Of a stretch of 64,000 nucleotides of DNA, positions 35,239-44,370 are shown in pieces. Numbering within the stretch: the first letter of the stretch is position 1; each line of letters begins with the position of its first letter. The DNA is from Nostoc sp. FACHB-280 (GTDB taxonomy: Bacteria > Cyanobacteriota > Cyanobacteriia > Cyanobacteriales > Nostocaceae). The notes beneath the pieces were generated by a model, which searched no databases, had not been told where the DNA came from, and saw only the letters and a list, made by a program, of their open reading frames with translations. Made by a program: the position numbers and the translations under genes. The DNA lies in NCBI RefSeq assembly GCF_014697615.1, contig NZ_JACJSD010000022.1, forward strand, positions 40,896 through 104,895, in the 5' to 3' direction.

Positions 35239-35973
35239 TTAGCGATCGCCATTTTGTCTCATTTCCCGTTCAATAATTTCCTTGATAAATTCAGGAATTT
35301 CTTTTTCCAGCCTGATAGCCTGTTGTTTTAATTTTTCATAAATCTCAATGTCATCTCCTTGCCACATTAAATCTATTCTCCTAATCTCTTGCATTGCGAT
35401 GTGTGTGTAATTTTCTGGATACGCCCAATAACATGACAAACAAATAGATTTATCCTTAATGCTATTCCAATTTTCACAATGCTCACATGACCAAGACTTA
35501 GCTCGATTAGCCGAACCACAAAGTAACATAAAACTTTCTGGTGCTAGTTCTGGTTCTCCATCAACTTCAAACGGAACACGATGATCAATCTGTAACTCAC
35601 GCTCTTCAACTTTTTCTAAATAGATGAAGCATTTACAACCATATCTCCTGATTAATTCGTTTTTAATCTGTTTTGATAAGCCTGTTCTACCAGATAATCT
35701 AGAAAACCTTGCCTTACTAACATCTCCAAATCTGTAGGCTGCTATCTTTCTTCCATCACTTCCTGTTACACGGAAAGTTTCTAGAGGAATTCCATGTTCT
35801 CGAACATCTCTAGCTGCTCTTGGAGGATGATTGTAACCATATCTTTCCTTCAGTTCTTCCGTTGTAATAAAACCATATTGCAAAATATGATCAATAACAG
35901 CTTTTGGCCTTTTGGCTGTTACTGACTGACAAAGTTGTATGAAATCATTAGGTAACTGCTGAGAACTGTCCAT
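35239..35973 (-). CDS. Type II restriction endonuclease, HNH type (predicted)
   Basis: A 244-residue protein. The C-terminal half carries an HNH-like nuclease core (ELQIDHRVPFEVDG with the metal-binding DH, then LLCGSANRAKSW supplying Asn). A zinc-binding set follows: CEHC (about residues 172-175) and CLSC (about 190-193). The N-terminal half (about 20-80, ITTEELKERYGYNHPPRAARDV) looks like a winged-helix target-recognition domain. Recognition site not predictable. It overlaps the methyltransferase gene upstream by 26 bases, a coupled modification-then-restriction order. Confidence 0.78.
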   Translation of the reverse strand: MDSSQQLPNDFIQLCQSVTAKRPKAVIDHILQYGFITTEELKERYGYNHPPRAARDVREHGIPLETFRVTGSDGRKIAAYRFGDVSKARFSRLSGRTGLSKQIKNELIRRYGCKCFIYLEKVEERELQIDHRVPFEVDGEPELAPESFMLLCGSANRAKSWSCEHCENWNSIKDKSICLSCYWAYPENYTHIAMQEIRRIDLMWQGDDIEIYEKLKQQAIRLEKEIPEFIKEIIEREMRQNGDR

Positions 35974-36883
35974 ACATTTCCAAAAGAGTAAGCTGTCTCG
36001 CTGCTTTGCTAATATAGCTCTCTAGCTCTGAAGATTGTCCATTTAGTAGATTTGGCGACAAGTATAAAGACTCTATTGTTATTTCTGCTCTTCCTAGTAG
36101 TGTTGCTTGCGATGATCTACCAACTTCAATCTCAACCTTCCTGAGTCCTAACTCTTGAGGTAATGGCATACCAAAAGTTTTGTTGCCAAGTTTGCCATCA
36201 TAGCTAATTGCAAACGGTACTCCACGTTGATTTAATTGTTCTATAGATATAACAAAATCATCAAAATTAATTCCTGAGAAATATCTTGAATCTCTATTTC
36301 CACACACGCCCTGATAGGGAGGATCTAGATATACAAAATCACTGCTCTTTACGGTGGTTAAAACTTCTCTATAATCCAGACTGGTAAATTGACATTTACC
36401 TTTTAATAATGCAGAAACTCCTTCAATATTTTTCCGCATTTTGTGAGGCTGAGTTCCCCTGCGCCTCTTATCAGGACTTTGATTAAATAAACCTTCAGAA
36501 TTATATCTAACAGAACCTTTCACACATCGAGCTAACAAATATAAAAAAAGCTTTGGGTCATTAGTTTGATTAAATTTATTTCTAACTTCAAAGTAATGCC
36601 CTATAGAATCATGATTTTGAGCATTCCATATATTTGTATAGTAACTTACTATCTCATCTGATTGTTCTACAATTATCTCTAATAATTCAATAAGTGGTTT
36701 ATTAATATCATTCAGCCAAAAGCATTGAGAAATATTTTTAGACGCAACAGCTATACTAATTGCTGCTGTACCTGCAAATGGTTCTACAAATCTTTCTATT
36801 TTGTTAGGCAGAAAACTGAGAATTTTTGACGCAAGCTTTCTCTTACTACCCTGATATTGAATAGGATGCGGCAAGTTAACCAT
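35948..36883 (-). CDS. DNA adenine methyltransferase (D12 class)
   Basis: A 311-residue type II N6-adenine methyltransferase. The AdoMet-binding motif is IQYQGSKRKLASKIL near the start, with FVEPFAGTAAISIAV as motif I. The catalytic motif is FVYLDPPY (about residues 167-174). The middle holds a lysine/arginine-rich DNA-recognition part. It protects DNA against the HNH nuclease encoded just downstream. The gene is noticeably richer in A+T than the flanking housekeeping genes, suggesting acquisition by transfer. Confidence 0.88.
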   Translation of the reverse strand: MVNLPHPIQYQGSKRKLASKILSFLPNKIERFVEPFAGTAAISIAVASKNISQCFWLNDINKPLIELLEIIVEQSDEIVSYYTNIWNAQNHDSIGHYFEVRNKFNQTNDPKLFLYLLARCVKGSVRYNSEGLFNQSPDKRRRGTQPHKMRKNIEGVSALLKGKCQFTSLDYREVLTTVKSSDFVYLDPPYQGVCGNRDSRYFSGINFDDFVISIEQLNQRGVPFAISYDGKLGNKTFGMPLPQELGLRKVEIEVGRSSQATLLGRAEITIESLYLSPNLLNGQSSELESYISKAARQLTLLEMYGQFSAVT

Positions 36884-36987
36884 CTCAACAGCAAAACAAA
36901 TGATATTAACTTCTTAGCTTATCATAAAGGTTAAATTACTCCGAATTATACAATGTAGCCTGATTGAGATGGCTGAGTGCGATCGCC

Positions 36988-37818
36988 TCACTTAAAATTA
37001 CGATTCTCAATTAGTTGCTGAAACGCAACTAAAGTTTTTTGATGTTGTTCGTTTGCAACCCAAGTAAAATCATCATGACCTGCACCATCTACCCACAATG
37101 ACATTTTAGGATCAGGTGCGGCTGAGTATAGTGTATATCCATGTTGGACAGGGATAGTTTGGTCAGCTTGACCGTGCATCACTAAGATTGGACAGTTAAC
37201 CTGCGGAAGTTTTTTCAGGTTAGAAAACTTATCGAAGGGAAGTAAGGGAAAAGGTACAACAACGCGAAAAGCGGATGTAAATGTACTTTCCAAAATTAAA
37301 CCAGCCACAGAATGACGAGTTGCTAAATCAACAGCTGATCCTCCACCAACAGAACGTCCATAGACGATAATTTTCTTCGGTGGTACTTTTAGCTGCTGTG
37401 TGAGATAAATGTATGCGGCTTCAGCATCTTGGTAAGCATTAGATTCGCCAGGTTTACCATCGCTTGTCCCAAAACCGCGATAGTCATAGGCAAAAACGCT
37501 AAATCCCCATTGATGTAGACGTTCTAAAAACGGCTGAATATCACCAATATCTTCGGCATTACCGTGGATGTAGAGGATTGTATACTCTCCCCTGGGATTA
37601 GGTAGATGCACAGCCGAAATCTTTTGTTTGTCAGTAACGGGTACTTTCAAAATACTGGCACTGTCTTGATAAGTAGCAGGTTGAGGCAGAAAAATCATGC
37701 TATCTGCTCTAAAAAAAACATAAAACGCGAAAAAGCCGTAAATAAACAACAAGGAGCGAACTAGCCGTTTCCAACTGAGTTCACCAATCAATAGCTTTCT
37801 AAGTTGCGATCGCTGCAT
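36988..37818 (-). CDS. Alpha/beta hydrolase (BEM46/ABHD-like)
   Basis: A 276-residue hydrolase with an N-terminal membrane anchor (about residues 18-42, LLFIYGFFAFYVFF). The core shows the oxyanion segment ILYIHGNAEDIG, then the nucleophile elbow YGRSVGGGSA (Ser), a later VMHGQADQTIP (Asp) and GAGHDDF (His), a complete catalytic triad. The active domain should face the periplasm or lumen. Substrate unknown; the family includes lipases, thioesterases and depalmitoylases. Stands alone, divergent from the chemosensory operon. Confidence 0.88.
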   Translation of the reverse strand: MQRSQLRKLLIGELSWKRLVRSLLFIYGFFAFYVFFRADSMIFLPQPATYQDSASILKVPVTDKQKISAVHLPNPRGEYTILYIHGNAEDIGDIQPFLERLHQWGFSVFAYDYRGFGTSDGKPGESNAYQDAEAAYIYLTQQLKVPPKKIIVYGRSVGGGSAVDLATRHSVAGLILESTFTSAFRVVVPFPLLPFDKFSNLKKLPQVNCPILVMHGQADQTIPVQHGYTLYSAAPDPKMSLWVDGAGHDDFTWVANEQHQKTLVAFQQLIENRNFK

Positions 37819-37960
37819 GAATTTATGAGAACTTTATAGGGTAATAATCAATTTTTCCCAAAACCTCTCGTCTAAACAACTATGAAGAGCGTTATTTAAT
37901 TTACGTTCGTTTCTTTGCAAAAGTGGGTAACTTGAGTAAGTAACACACGGAAATGAATCC

Positions 37961-38410
37961 ATGCTCATGTTACTCTTTAAAATTGGCAATGAGCGGTATG
38001 CGATCGCATCTCAAGAAATTGTAGAAGTTATACCCCTGCTTGTCCTCAAAAACTTGCCACACACACCAGAATATCTAGCTGGTGTATTTAGCTATCGTGG
38101 TCATGTTGTACCAGTCATCGATTTATGTCAATTGATGCGGGGTAAAACCTGTGGCAATAATTTGAGTACACGAATTATATTAGTTAACTATTGTAGAGAT
38201 AATCATACTCAACATATTTTGGGTTTGATGGCAGAACAAGTAGTCGAAACACTACATCTATCTACAAATAAATTTGTTGATTCTCATCTTCCAATAGAGG
38301 CAGCGTCATATTTGGGCAAAATGACTGTAGATGAACGTGGAATAATTTATTGTCTTGATATTAAATACTTGTTATCTGAAACAGAGCAAATAAATTTATC
38401 TTTTAAATAG
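37961..38410 (+). CDS. cheW: CheW-like coupling protein (WspB-type)
   Basis: A 149-residue single CheW domain. Signature parts: LLFKIGNERYAIASQEIVEVIP, then AGVFSYRGHVVPVIDLCQLM and LGLMAEQVVE. It tethers CheA to receptors. First gene of the chemosensory operon. In the Pseudomonas Wsp set the equivalent would be WspB, with the second CheW (43657) as WspD; gene order supports this. ATG at 37961 or MLM variants nearby; the first is used. Confidence 0.88.
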   Translation: MLMLLFKIGNERYAIASQEIVEVIPLLVLKNLPHTPEYLAGVFSYRGHVVPVIDLCQLMRGKTCGNNLSTRIILVNYCRDNHTQHILGLMAEQVVETLHLSTNKFVDSHLPIEAASYLGKMTVDERGIIYCLDIKYLLSETEQINLSFK

Positions 38411-38519
38411 AGTCTAGGGATTAGAAATTGTATCAATATTTTTGTTAATTGATATTAATAATTCTAAATGAGAAACTCTAATCTCTAGCCATAGTGGATG
38501 TAGGTTAAAAACATTAATA

Positions 38520-39770
38520 ATGGTGCAATCTGTAATTGAAGCTTTACTGAGAAGTAAAATTGGTTTAGATGTTAACTCAATTGGTTCTGGTGCGATCGCT
38601 AGTGCTATTCATCACCGAATGGCAGATTGTGGCATATCAGAAATGTCTAACTATTTGGGGTATTTACAAGATTCTCCCCAAGAATGGGAAGCACTAATTG
38701 AGAATGTAATTGTCCCAGAGACATGGTTTTTTCGTGAGCTGGAATCATTTGCGCTGCTCAAGAGCTATGTATTATCAGAATGGTTGCCCAAAAAACCGCA
38801 AGGTGTGTTGCGGGTTTTAAGTGTACCTTGCGCCACAGGTGAAGAACCATATTCAATTGCGATCGCTTTATTAGAAGCAGGTTTAACATCTACTCAATTT
38901 CAAATTGATGCTGTTGATATTAGCAAACAATGTTTGTCAAAAGCCCAAACAGCAATTTATGATCAACACTCATTTCGTGGATATAATTTTGCTTCTCAAG
39001 AATACTATTTTCAACTAATTAATTCAAAATATTACCTAAAATCATCAGTAAAAGAAAGGGTAAGGTTTATCAATGGCAATTTAGCCGATGCTGATTTTAG
39101 CCTTAGTCAACAAAAGTATGATATAATTTTTTGCCGCAATTTATTAATTTATTTTGATAGTATTACTAAAGAAAAAACTATTAAAATTTTAGAAAATTTA
39201 CTAGCTATTAGAGGCTTATTATTTGTTGCATCTGCCGAAGCTCCATTACTCATGAAAACTCAATTGGCAGCTATACGTCAGTCTTCAGCTATTGCTTATC
39301 AAAAGTTGAGTAACCACCAAAATTTTATAACCGACACATCAATAAATTTTCCTCAAATAAAAACACAAAAATCATTTGAATCGGCTATCAACAACAAGGT
39401 AAAAATTTCGCCAACCCAGCAGCTAAATATAGCCAATCCTAACAGCAATTTATTAGATTTAGCTAAAACTGCGGCTAATCAAGGTCGCTTAGAAGATGCA
39501 GTTCAACTATGTAACAACTATCTCAATCAAAATCAAATCAATGCAGAAGCTTATGTTCTGCTTGGTGAGGTACAGCAAGCAATGGGAAAAAATGAACCAG
39601 CTGGAGAATCTTTTCGTAAAGCCATTTATCTGCAACCTAATCACGAAGCCGCATTGACTCATTTAGCCTTACTCAAAGAACAGCAGGGAGATAAAACCAG
39701 TGCTGATTTACTTTGGCAACGCATCTACAGATTACAGCATGAGAAATCCCTGAATCAAGAACAGGGGTGA
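38520..39770 (+). CDS. cheR: CheR methyltransferase with C-terminal TPRs (WspC-type)
   Basis: A 416-residue protein. The N-terminal helical CheR domain (about 1-75) is followed by the AdoMet-dependent methyltransferase domain: motif I LSVPCATGEEPYSIAIAL and catalytic-region DIIFCRNLLIYFD. A linker leads to TPR repeats at about 320-405 (DLAKTAANQGRLEDAVQLC, AYVLLGEVQQAMGK). It methylates glutamates on the receptors; the TPR tail is typical of WspC-type CheR. Follows cheW by 109 bases and leads to the receptor genes after a 360-base gap. Confidence 0.93.
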   Translation: MVQSVIEALLRSKIGLDVNSIGSGAIASAIHHRMADCGISEMSNYLGYLQDSPQEWEALIENVIVPETWFFRELESFALLKSYVLSEWLPKKPQGVLRVLSVPCATGEEPYSIAIALLEAGLTSTQFQIDAVDISKQCLSKAQTAIYDQHSFRGYNFASQEYYFQLINSKYYLKSSVKERVRFINGNLADADFSLSQQKYDIIFCRNLLIYFDSITKEKTIKILENLLAIRGLLFVASAEAPLLMKTQLAAIRQSSAIAYQKLSNHQNFITDTSINFPQIKTQKSFESAINNKVKISPTQQLNIANPNSNLLDLAKTAANQGRLEDAVQLCNNYLNQNQINAEAYVLLGEVQQAMGKNEPAGESFRKAIYLQPNHEAALTHLALLKEQQGDKTSADLLWQRIYRLQHEKSLNQEQG

Positions 39771-40130
39771 GACACTAGTATTGCAAGGCAAAAGGCAAAA
39801 GTAAAAAGAAGAAATATTTATACCACAGGTCTTTTAGCGATTTATTATGGTTAATAAGCGTGGTCGAAGTGTGGTCTGTTTATTTACACCACAACCTATC
39901 TAGGCAGAAAAAATTGATCTAACAGGCTTTTCACTTCTTTAGAATAGTTACTTGATTTACTAACCTCAAGTCCCTAGCCTCTCTTATCCAGCTTAATTTG
40001 GCAAATCTTCACACTTATTTAAGTAAATTAATAACATTAGAGGAAATTTAAATATCTTAATTGTTAGTTTGCTTTTTTATTGGGGAATTTTAGTATTTGT
40101 GAGCTTTGATGAGATAAATCCAAAATAACA
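39771..40130. other. 360-base intergenic region with dispersed repeat, no gene seen
   Basis: Between cheR and the first receptor. It contains GGCAAAAGTAAAAAG (39794-39808) followed by ATATTTATACCA, shared with 29801-29832. The rest is A+T-rich with no RNA-like or coding structure I can support. A promoter for the receptors may lie here. Confidence 0.6.
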
Positions 40131-41783
40131 ATGCTAAATAATTGGAAGCTTAAAGATAGAACCTTATTAGGATTTTCTATCCCGACAATTTTAATATTTG
40201 TTTTTAGTGTGATAGTTTACGCGACTAGTAATCAGACAAGAATTATTTATAAGCAAGTGGGAATGTCAAATGAAGCCATTATAGCGACAAATAATATGGC
40301 TTTGAGTATGGCAAACATGAATCTCGCAATTCGGCGATATTTATATAATCCTAAAAAGTATCCAGATGCGCTGGAAAGATATGATTTCTTTTATAAACGC
40401 TTTCAAGAGGGATTGAATATTGCCTCTAAGGTTGCTGAAGACAAATTGCAGGAACAAAGATTAAAAATAATGCAAAATATGTTCGATGAATTTGATAGGT
40501 TGGTTAAAAGTACAATCACAAAACCAAATTTTGAGAACAATAGATTGTTAATTGAACAATATCTAGAAAAATCCGGGGATATGAGCTATGAATTTCGCCA
40601 AATTCATGAGCAGTTTGCTAAAAACCAAAAAGAAATTATGCAAAACCGGATTGAAGGCACAAAAGCAATGCTCAACTTAATGAGTTTATTAGCTGTGTTA
40701 GTAACTCTATCAACTATAGCGATCGCATTTTTTGTAACTTCGGTCATTTCGCGGTCTTTGGGTAGCCGAGTATCTACGGTTGTTGATGTCGCAGATCAGA
40801 TTTCTGCTGGTGATTTCACTTTATCTTTGCCTGAGAGTGAATTGAAGAGCAAAGATGAAATTGGTCAAATCATGGCATCTTTTCAGATTATGTTGCAAAA
40901 GTTGAGTACCTTAATCCGTCAAGTCCAAGGTTCAGGTATTCAAGTCACAACCTCCGCCACCCTGGTAGGCGCAGCCGGTACACAATTAGAAACAACACTA
41001 ACAGAACAAGTAGCATCAACAAACCAAGTCACAGCAACAGCCAAAGAAATCGCCGCCACCTCAAAAGAACTAGCACACACAATGGAACAAGTGGTGACAA
41101 TGTCGCAAGCAACAACCACAGCAGCGAACATCAGCCAAACAGACTTGCAGCGGATGGAAACAAGTATGCGCCAGTTAGCAGAAGCGACAAACACCATTGC
41201 CATGAGACTAGGAATTATCAGCGAAAAAGCTAACAACATTAATAATATTGTCTTAACAATTACCAAAGTCGCTGACCAAACCAACTTGCTCTCGTTAAAC
41301 GCCGCCATTGAAGCGGAAAAAGCCGGAGAATATGGCTTAGGTTTTGCAGTAGTCGCCAGAGAAATTCGCAGATTAGCAGACCAAACCGCAGTCGCCACAT
41401 TAGATATTGAACAGATGGTTAAACAAATGCAATCTTCGGTATCAACAGGGGTAATGGAAATGGACAAATTTGCCGCCGAAGTCGGGCGGAGTGTGGCAGA
41501 TGTCAGTCATATTAGTAGCCAAGTTGGACAAATTATCCAGCAGGTGCAAGACTTAAACCCACGTTTTGCCACGGTGAATCAAGGAATGGAAATGCAGTCA
41601 TTAGGAGCGCAACAAATTAGTGATGCAATGGTGCAGTTAAGTAGTACCTCAATGCAAACTGCCGATTCACTGCGGGAAATTAATCAGGCGCTTGCCCAAC
41701 TTAATCAAGTCGCCCGTGGTTTACGTCAAGAAGTTTCTGTGTTTAAAGTTAACAACAATGCTATAGCACCGCCTTTATCGTAA
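40131..41783 (+). CDS. Methyl-accepting chemosensory receptor 1 (WspA-type signalling domain)
   Basis: A 550-residue receptor. Membrane spans at about 14-32 and 183-205 bracket a periplasmic helical sensor of about 150 residues (four-helix-bundle type). A HAMP linker (about 205-262) and a long cytoplasmic coiled coil follow. The hairpin tip is [21 protein letters not shown] and [16 protein letters not shown], with the EAEKAGE wording typical of WspA rather than of enteric receptors. The last 280 residues are almost identical to the next receptor. It likely controls the CheA encoded downstream. Confidence 0.93.
   Translation: MLNNWKLKDRTLLGFSIPTILIFVFSVIVYATSNQTRIIYKQVGMSNEAIIATNNMALSMANMNLAIRRYLYNPKKYPDALERYDFFYKRFQEGLNIASKVAEDKLQEQRLKIMQNMFDEFDRLVKSTITKPNFENNRLLIEQYLEKSGDMSYEFRQIHEQFAKNQKEIMQNRIEGTKAMLNLMSLLAVLVTLSTIAIAFFVTSVISRSLGSRVSTVVDVADQISAGDFTLSLPESELKSKDEIGQIMASFQIMLQKLSTLIRQVQGSGIQVTTSATLVGAAGTQLETTLTEQVASTNQVTATAKEIAATSKELAHTMEQVVTMSQATTTAANISQTDLQRMETSMRQLAEATNTIAMRLGIISEKANNINNIVLTITKVADQTNLLSLNAAIEAEKAGEYGLGFAVVAREIRRLADQTAVATLDIEQMVKQMQSSVSTGVMEMDKFAAEVGRSVADVSHISSQVGQIIQQVQDLNPRFATVNQGMEMQSLGAQQISDAMVQLSSTSMQTADSLREINQALAQLNQVARGLRQEVSVFKVNNNAIAPPLS
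40902..41749 (+). repeat. Direct repeat copy 1 (receptor signalling half)
   Basis: 848 bases match 42737-43584 at a constant offset of 1835 without gaps. Divergence is concentrated near 40960-41005; from 41006 on only scattered differences are seen. Confidence 0.95.
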
Positions 41784-41962
41784 TTTCAAAATAATTATCC
41801 TCGAATTACGGATGCCAATCTCCCTCAATAAAGGCTATGAATGGCTAATTAACAGCGATTTAGCTGTTGTAGCAGAATCAAATTCCTCAATTATGAATCT
41901 TTTGATTTTTTAGTTATCGGTTTCTATTTCTAGAATAGCAAATAATTACAAAGGAAAATAAT

Positions 41963-43633
41963 ATGCCGCGAGGTATAAAAATCAATCATTTTGTGATGGG
42001 TGGATGTGCGATTATTGTTAGTTTAACAGGGGTTGCCAGCTATATTTCCAACTCAAATACTAACTCCCTTATAGAATCGAATAATTGGGTAAATCAGACT
42101 TATGCTATCAAAGCTCAGTTAAAAGAACTGGAAAAATTCTTACTTGATGCCGAAACAGGACAAAGAGGCTTTCTTCTTACTAAAGAAGAAAGATATTTAG
42201 AACCATATAAATTAGCCAAGGTTAAATTAAAAGATACTTTTATTCAAATCAGAAGCAAAATTATAGGTAGTTCTCAACAAATTAAAACTCTAAATGAAAT
42301 TGAAAAATTAAGCCAAGCCAAAATGGCTGAACTAGAAACAACTATTAATCTGAAGCGAGTTGGACAAGAAAAGGAATTATTAGCTCTGATTTTATCCGAT
42401 AAAGGCAAAAGTGTAATGGATGAAATCAGATTTAAAATGAATGAGATGTTAGCAGTGGAAGACCAAAGTTTAGTCGAAAGAAAAAATCAAGCTAATCAAA
42501 TTCAAAGCGTTGCTGTCTTGGTAAACTGGGGAAGTTTTTTCGGGATTGTGAGTGTGACGATCGCTGTTTGTTTAGGAATTATCTTAATTCCAAGTCGGGA
42601 GTTAGCGCGGTCTTTGCAAACAGCTTTTCATTTAGCTGACAAAGTAGCGACTGGCGATTTTACCAGTAATGTAGAAATCACTGCCAATGATGAGATTAAT
42701 AAGTTAATGGCAGCACTCCAAACAATGAAACAGAAATTGAGTACCTTGATTCGTCAAGTCCAAGGTTCAGGTATTCAAGTCACAACCTCCGCCACCCAAA
42801 TAGCCGCAGCTGGCAAACAATTGGAAACGACAATTTCTGAACAAGTAGCATCAACAAACCAAGTCACAGCGACAGCCAAAGAAATCGCCGCCACCTCAAA
42901 AGAACTAGCACACACAATGGAACAAGTGGTGACAATGTCGCAAGCAACAACCACAGCAGCAAACATCAGCCAAACAGACTTGCAGCGGATGGAAACAAGT
43001 ATGCGCCAGTTAGCAGAAGCGACAAACACCATTGCCATGAGACTAGGAATTATCAGCGAAAAAGCTAACAACATTAATAATATTGTCTTAACAATTACCA
43101 AAGTCGCTGACCAAACCAACTTGCTCTCGTTAAACGCCGCCATTGAAGCGGAAAAAGCCGGAGAATATGGCTTAGGTTTTGCAGTAGTCGCCAGAGAAAT
43201 TCGCAGATTAGCAGACCAAACCGCAGTCGCCACATTAGATATTGAACAGATGGTTAAACAAATGCAATCTTCGGTATCAACAGGGGTAATGGAAATGGAC
43301 AAATTTGCCGCCGAAGTCGGGCGGAGTGTGGCAGATGTCAGTCATATTAGTAGCCAAGTTGGACAAATTATCCAGCAGGTGCAAGACTTGAATCCCCATT
43401 TTGCCACGGTGAATCAAGGAATGGAAATGCAGTCATTAGGAGCGCAACAAATTAGTGATGCAATGGTGCAGTTAAGTAGTACCTCAATGCAAACTGCCGA
43501 TTCACTGCGGGAAATTAATCAGGCGCTTGCCCAACTTAATCAAGTCGCCCGTGGTTTACGTCAAGAAGTTTCTGTGTTTAAAGTCAAAAGTGATGATTTT
43601 TCATCCTTTAACCCAGTTGATGTAGCAGCTTAA
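41963..43633 (+). CDS. Methyl-accepting chemosensory receptor 2 with CHASE3-like sensor
   Basis: A 556-residue receptor. The first span is at about 8-28; the periplasmic sensor shows the CHASE3 signature [20 protein letters not shown] followed by YLEPYKLA. The second span is at about 180-202, then HAMP (about 205-262) and the signalling hairpin with the same [19 protein letters not shown] tip as receptor 1. The sensor half is unrelated to receptor 1. Adjacent, same strand, 179 bases after it. CHASE3 ligands are unknown. Together the two receptors may feed different inputs to one CheA. Confidence 0.93.
   Translation: MPRGIKINHFVMGGCAIIVSLTGVASYISNSNTNSLIESNNWVNQTYAIKAQLKELEKFLLDAETGQRGFLLTKEERYLEPYKLAKVKLKDTFIQIRSKIIGSSQQIKTLNEIEKLSQAKMAELETTINLKRVGQEKELLALILSDKGKSVMDEIRFKMNEMLAVEDQSLVERKNQANQIQSVAVLVNWGSFFGIVSVTIAVCLGIILIPSRELARSLQTAFHLADKVATGDFTSNVEITANDEINKLMAALQTMKQKLSTLIRQVQGSGIQVTTSATQIAAAGKQLETTISEQVASTNQVTATAKEIAATSKELAHTMEQVVTMSQATTTAANISQTDLQRMETSMRQLAEATNTIAMRLGIISEKANNINNIVLTITKVADQTNLLSLNAAIEAEKAGEYGLGFAVVAREIRRLADQTAVATLDIEQMVKQMQSSVSTGVMEMDKFAAEVGRSVADVSHISSQVGQIIQQVQDLNPHFATVNQGMEMQSLGAQQISDAMVQLSSTSMQTADSLREINQALAQLNQVARGLRQEVSVFKVKSDDFSSFNPVDVAA
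42737..43584 (+). repeat. Direct repeat copy 2 (receptor signalling half)
   Basis: Partner of 40902-41749. Near identity at third codon positions indicates recent duplication or gene conversion. Confidence 0.95.
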
Positions 43634-43656
43634 TCAAGACAAATGGCCATTGACTT

Positions 43657-44370
43657 ATGACCACTCAAGTAGAAAGTTGTTGGAATGTAATTGGCATTGA
43701 GGGCGATCGCACTTGTGCGGAATTATCTACACATACCCATTGTCGCAATTGTCCGGTTTATTCGGCGGCTGGTCGCTGTTTACTAGAACGCCCAACACCA
43801 GAAAACTATCGTCGTGAGTGGACACACTTGATCGCGGAATCTCCCGCCCAGAAAAAACCGCATCTACCTACCTACGCTGTGCGAACCAGCGAAACTTTAA
43901 CAGTCGTGATTTTTCGGTTGCATCAAGAATGGCTGGCACTTCCGGCGCAAGTTTTTAAAGAAACTACGCCTCCGAGTGTGATTCATACCCTACCCCACCG
44001 CCAAAACCAAGTCTTACGAGGATTAATTAACATTCGTGGTGAATTGCTTTTATGTGTTTCCCTAAGTCATTTTTTAAATATTGAGCCAAGTGAATCACCC
44101 CTACCAGGGCTGAGTCCTGTATCCCATTCCCGAATGGCGGTGATTGAAAAAGCTGGTAATGCTTGGGTGTTTCCAGTGGATGAAATATATGGTGTCCACA
44201 GATTTCATCGGCGGGAATTGCGCGATGTTGTGCGAAATGTCACTCAAATAACCCAAACTTATACTAAAGGTTTATTTTCCTGGCAACCACTGAATCTGCC
44301 AACAGTGCGTACTGTCAGTTATTTGGATGATGAATTATTATTCACCAATTTGGCGAAGAAGGCACAGTAA
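43657..44370 (+). CDS. cheW: CheW-like coupling protein with Cys-rich N-terminus (WspD-type)
   Basis: A 237-residue protein. The N-terminal 70 residues are cysteine-rich (CWNVIGIEGDRTC, then HCRNCPVY and GRCLLE), the pattern also seen in WspD. A CheW domain follows (about 85-230): VIFRLHQEWLALPAQVF, GLINIRGELLLCVSLSHFL and VFPVDEIYGVHRF. The extra segment may bind metal or a partner. It starts 24 bases after receptor 2, and its stop overlaps the CheA start (TAATG), so it is co-translated with CheA. The second CheW of the operon. Confidence 0.9.
   Translation: MTTQVESCWNVIGIEGDRTCAELSTHTHCRNCPVYSAAGRCLLERPTPENYRREWTHLIAESPAQKKPHLPTYAVRTSETLTVVIFRLHQEWLALPAQVFKETTPPSVIHTLPHRQNQVLRGLINIRGELLLCVSLSHFLNIEPSESPLPGLSPVSHSRMAVIEKAGNAWVFPVDEIYGVHRFHRRELRDVVRNVTQITQTYTKGLFSWQPLNLPTVRTVSYLDDELLFTNLAKKAQ

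Noticed and set aside
40940..41467. 175-codon minus-strand frames inside both receptors (also 42775-43302)
   Set aside because: They are antisense shadows of the conserved signalling domain; they are long only because the codon bias of the coiled coil avoids antisense stops.
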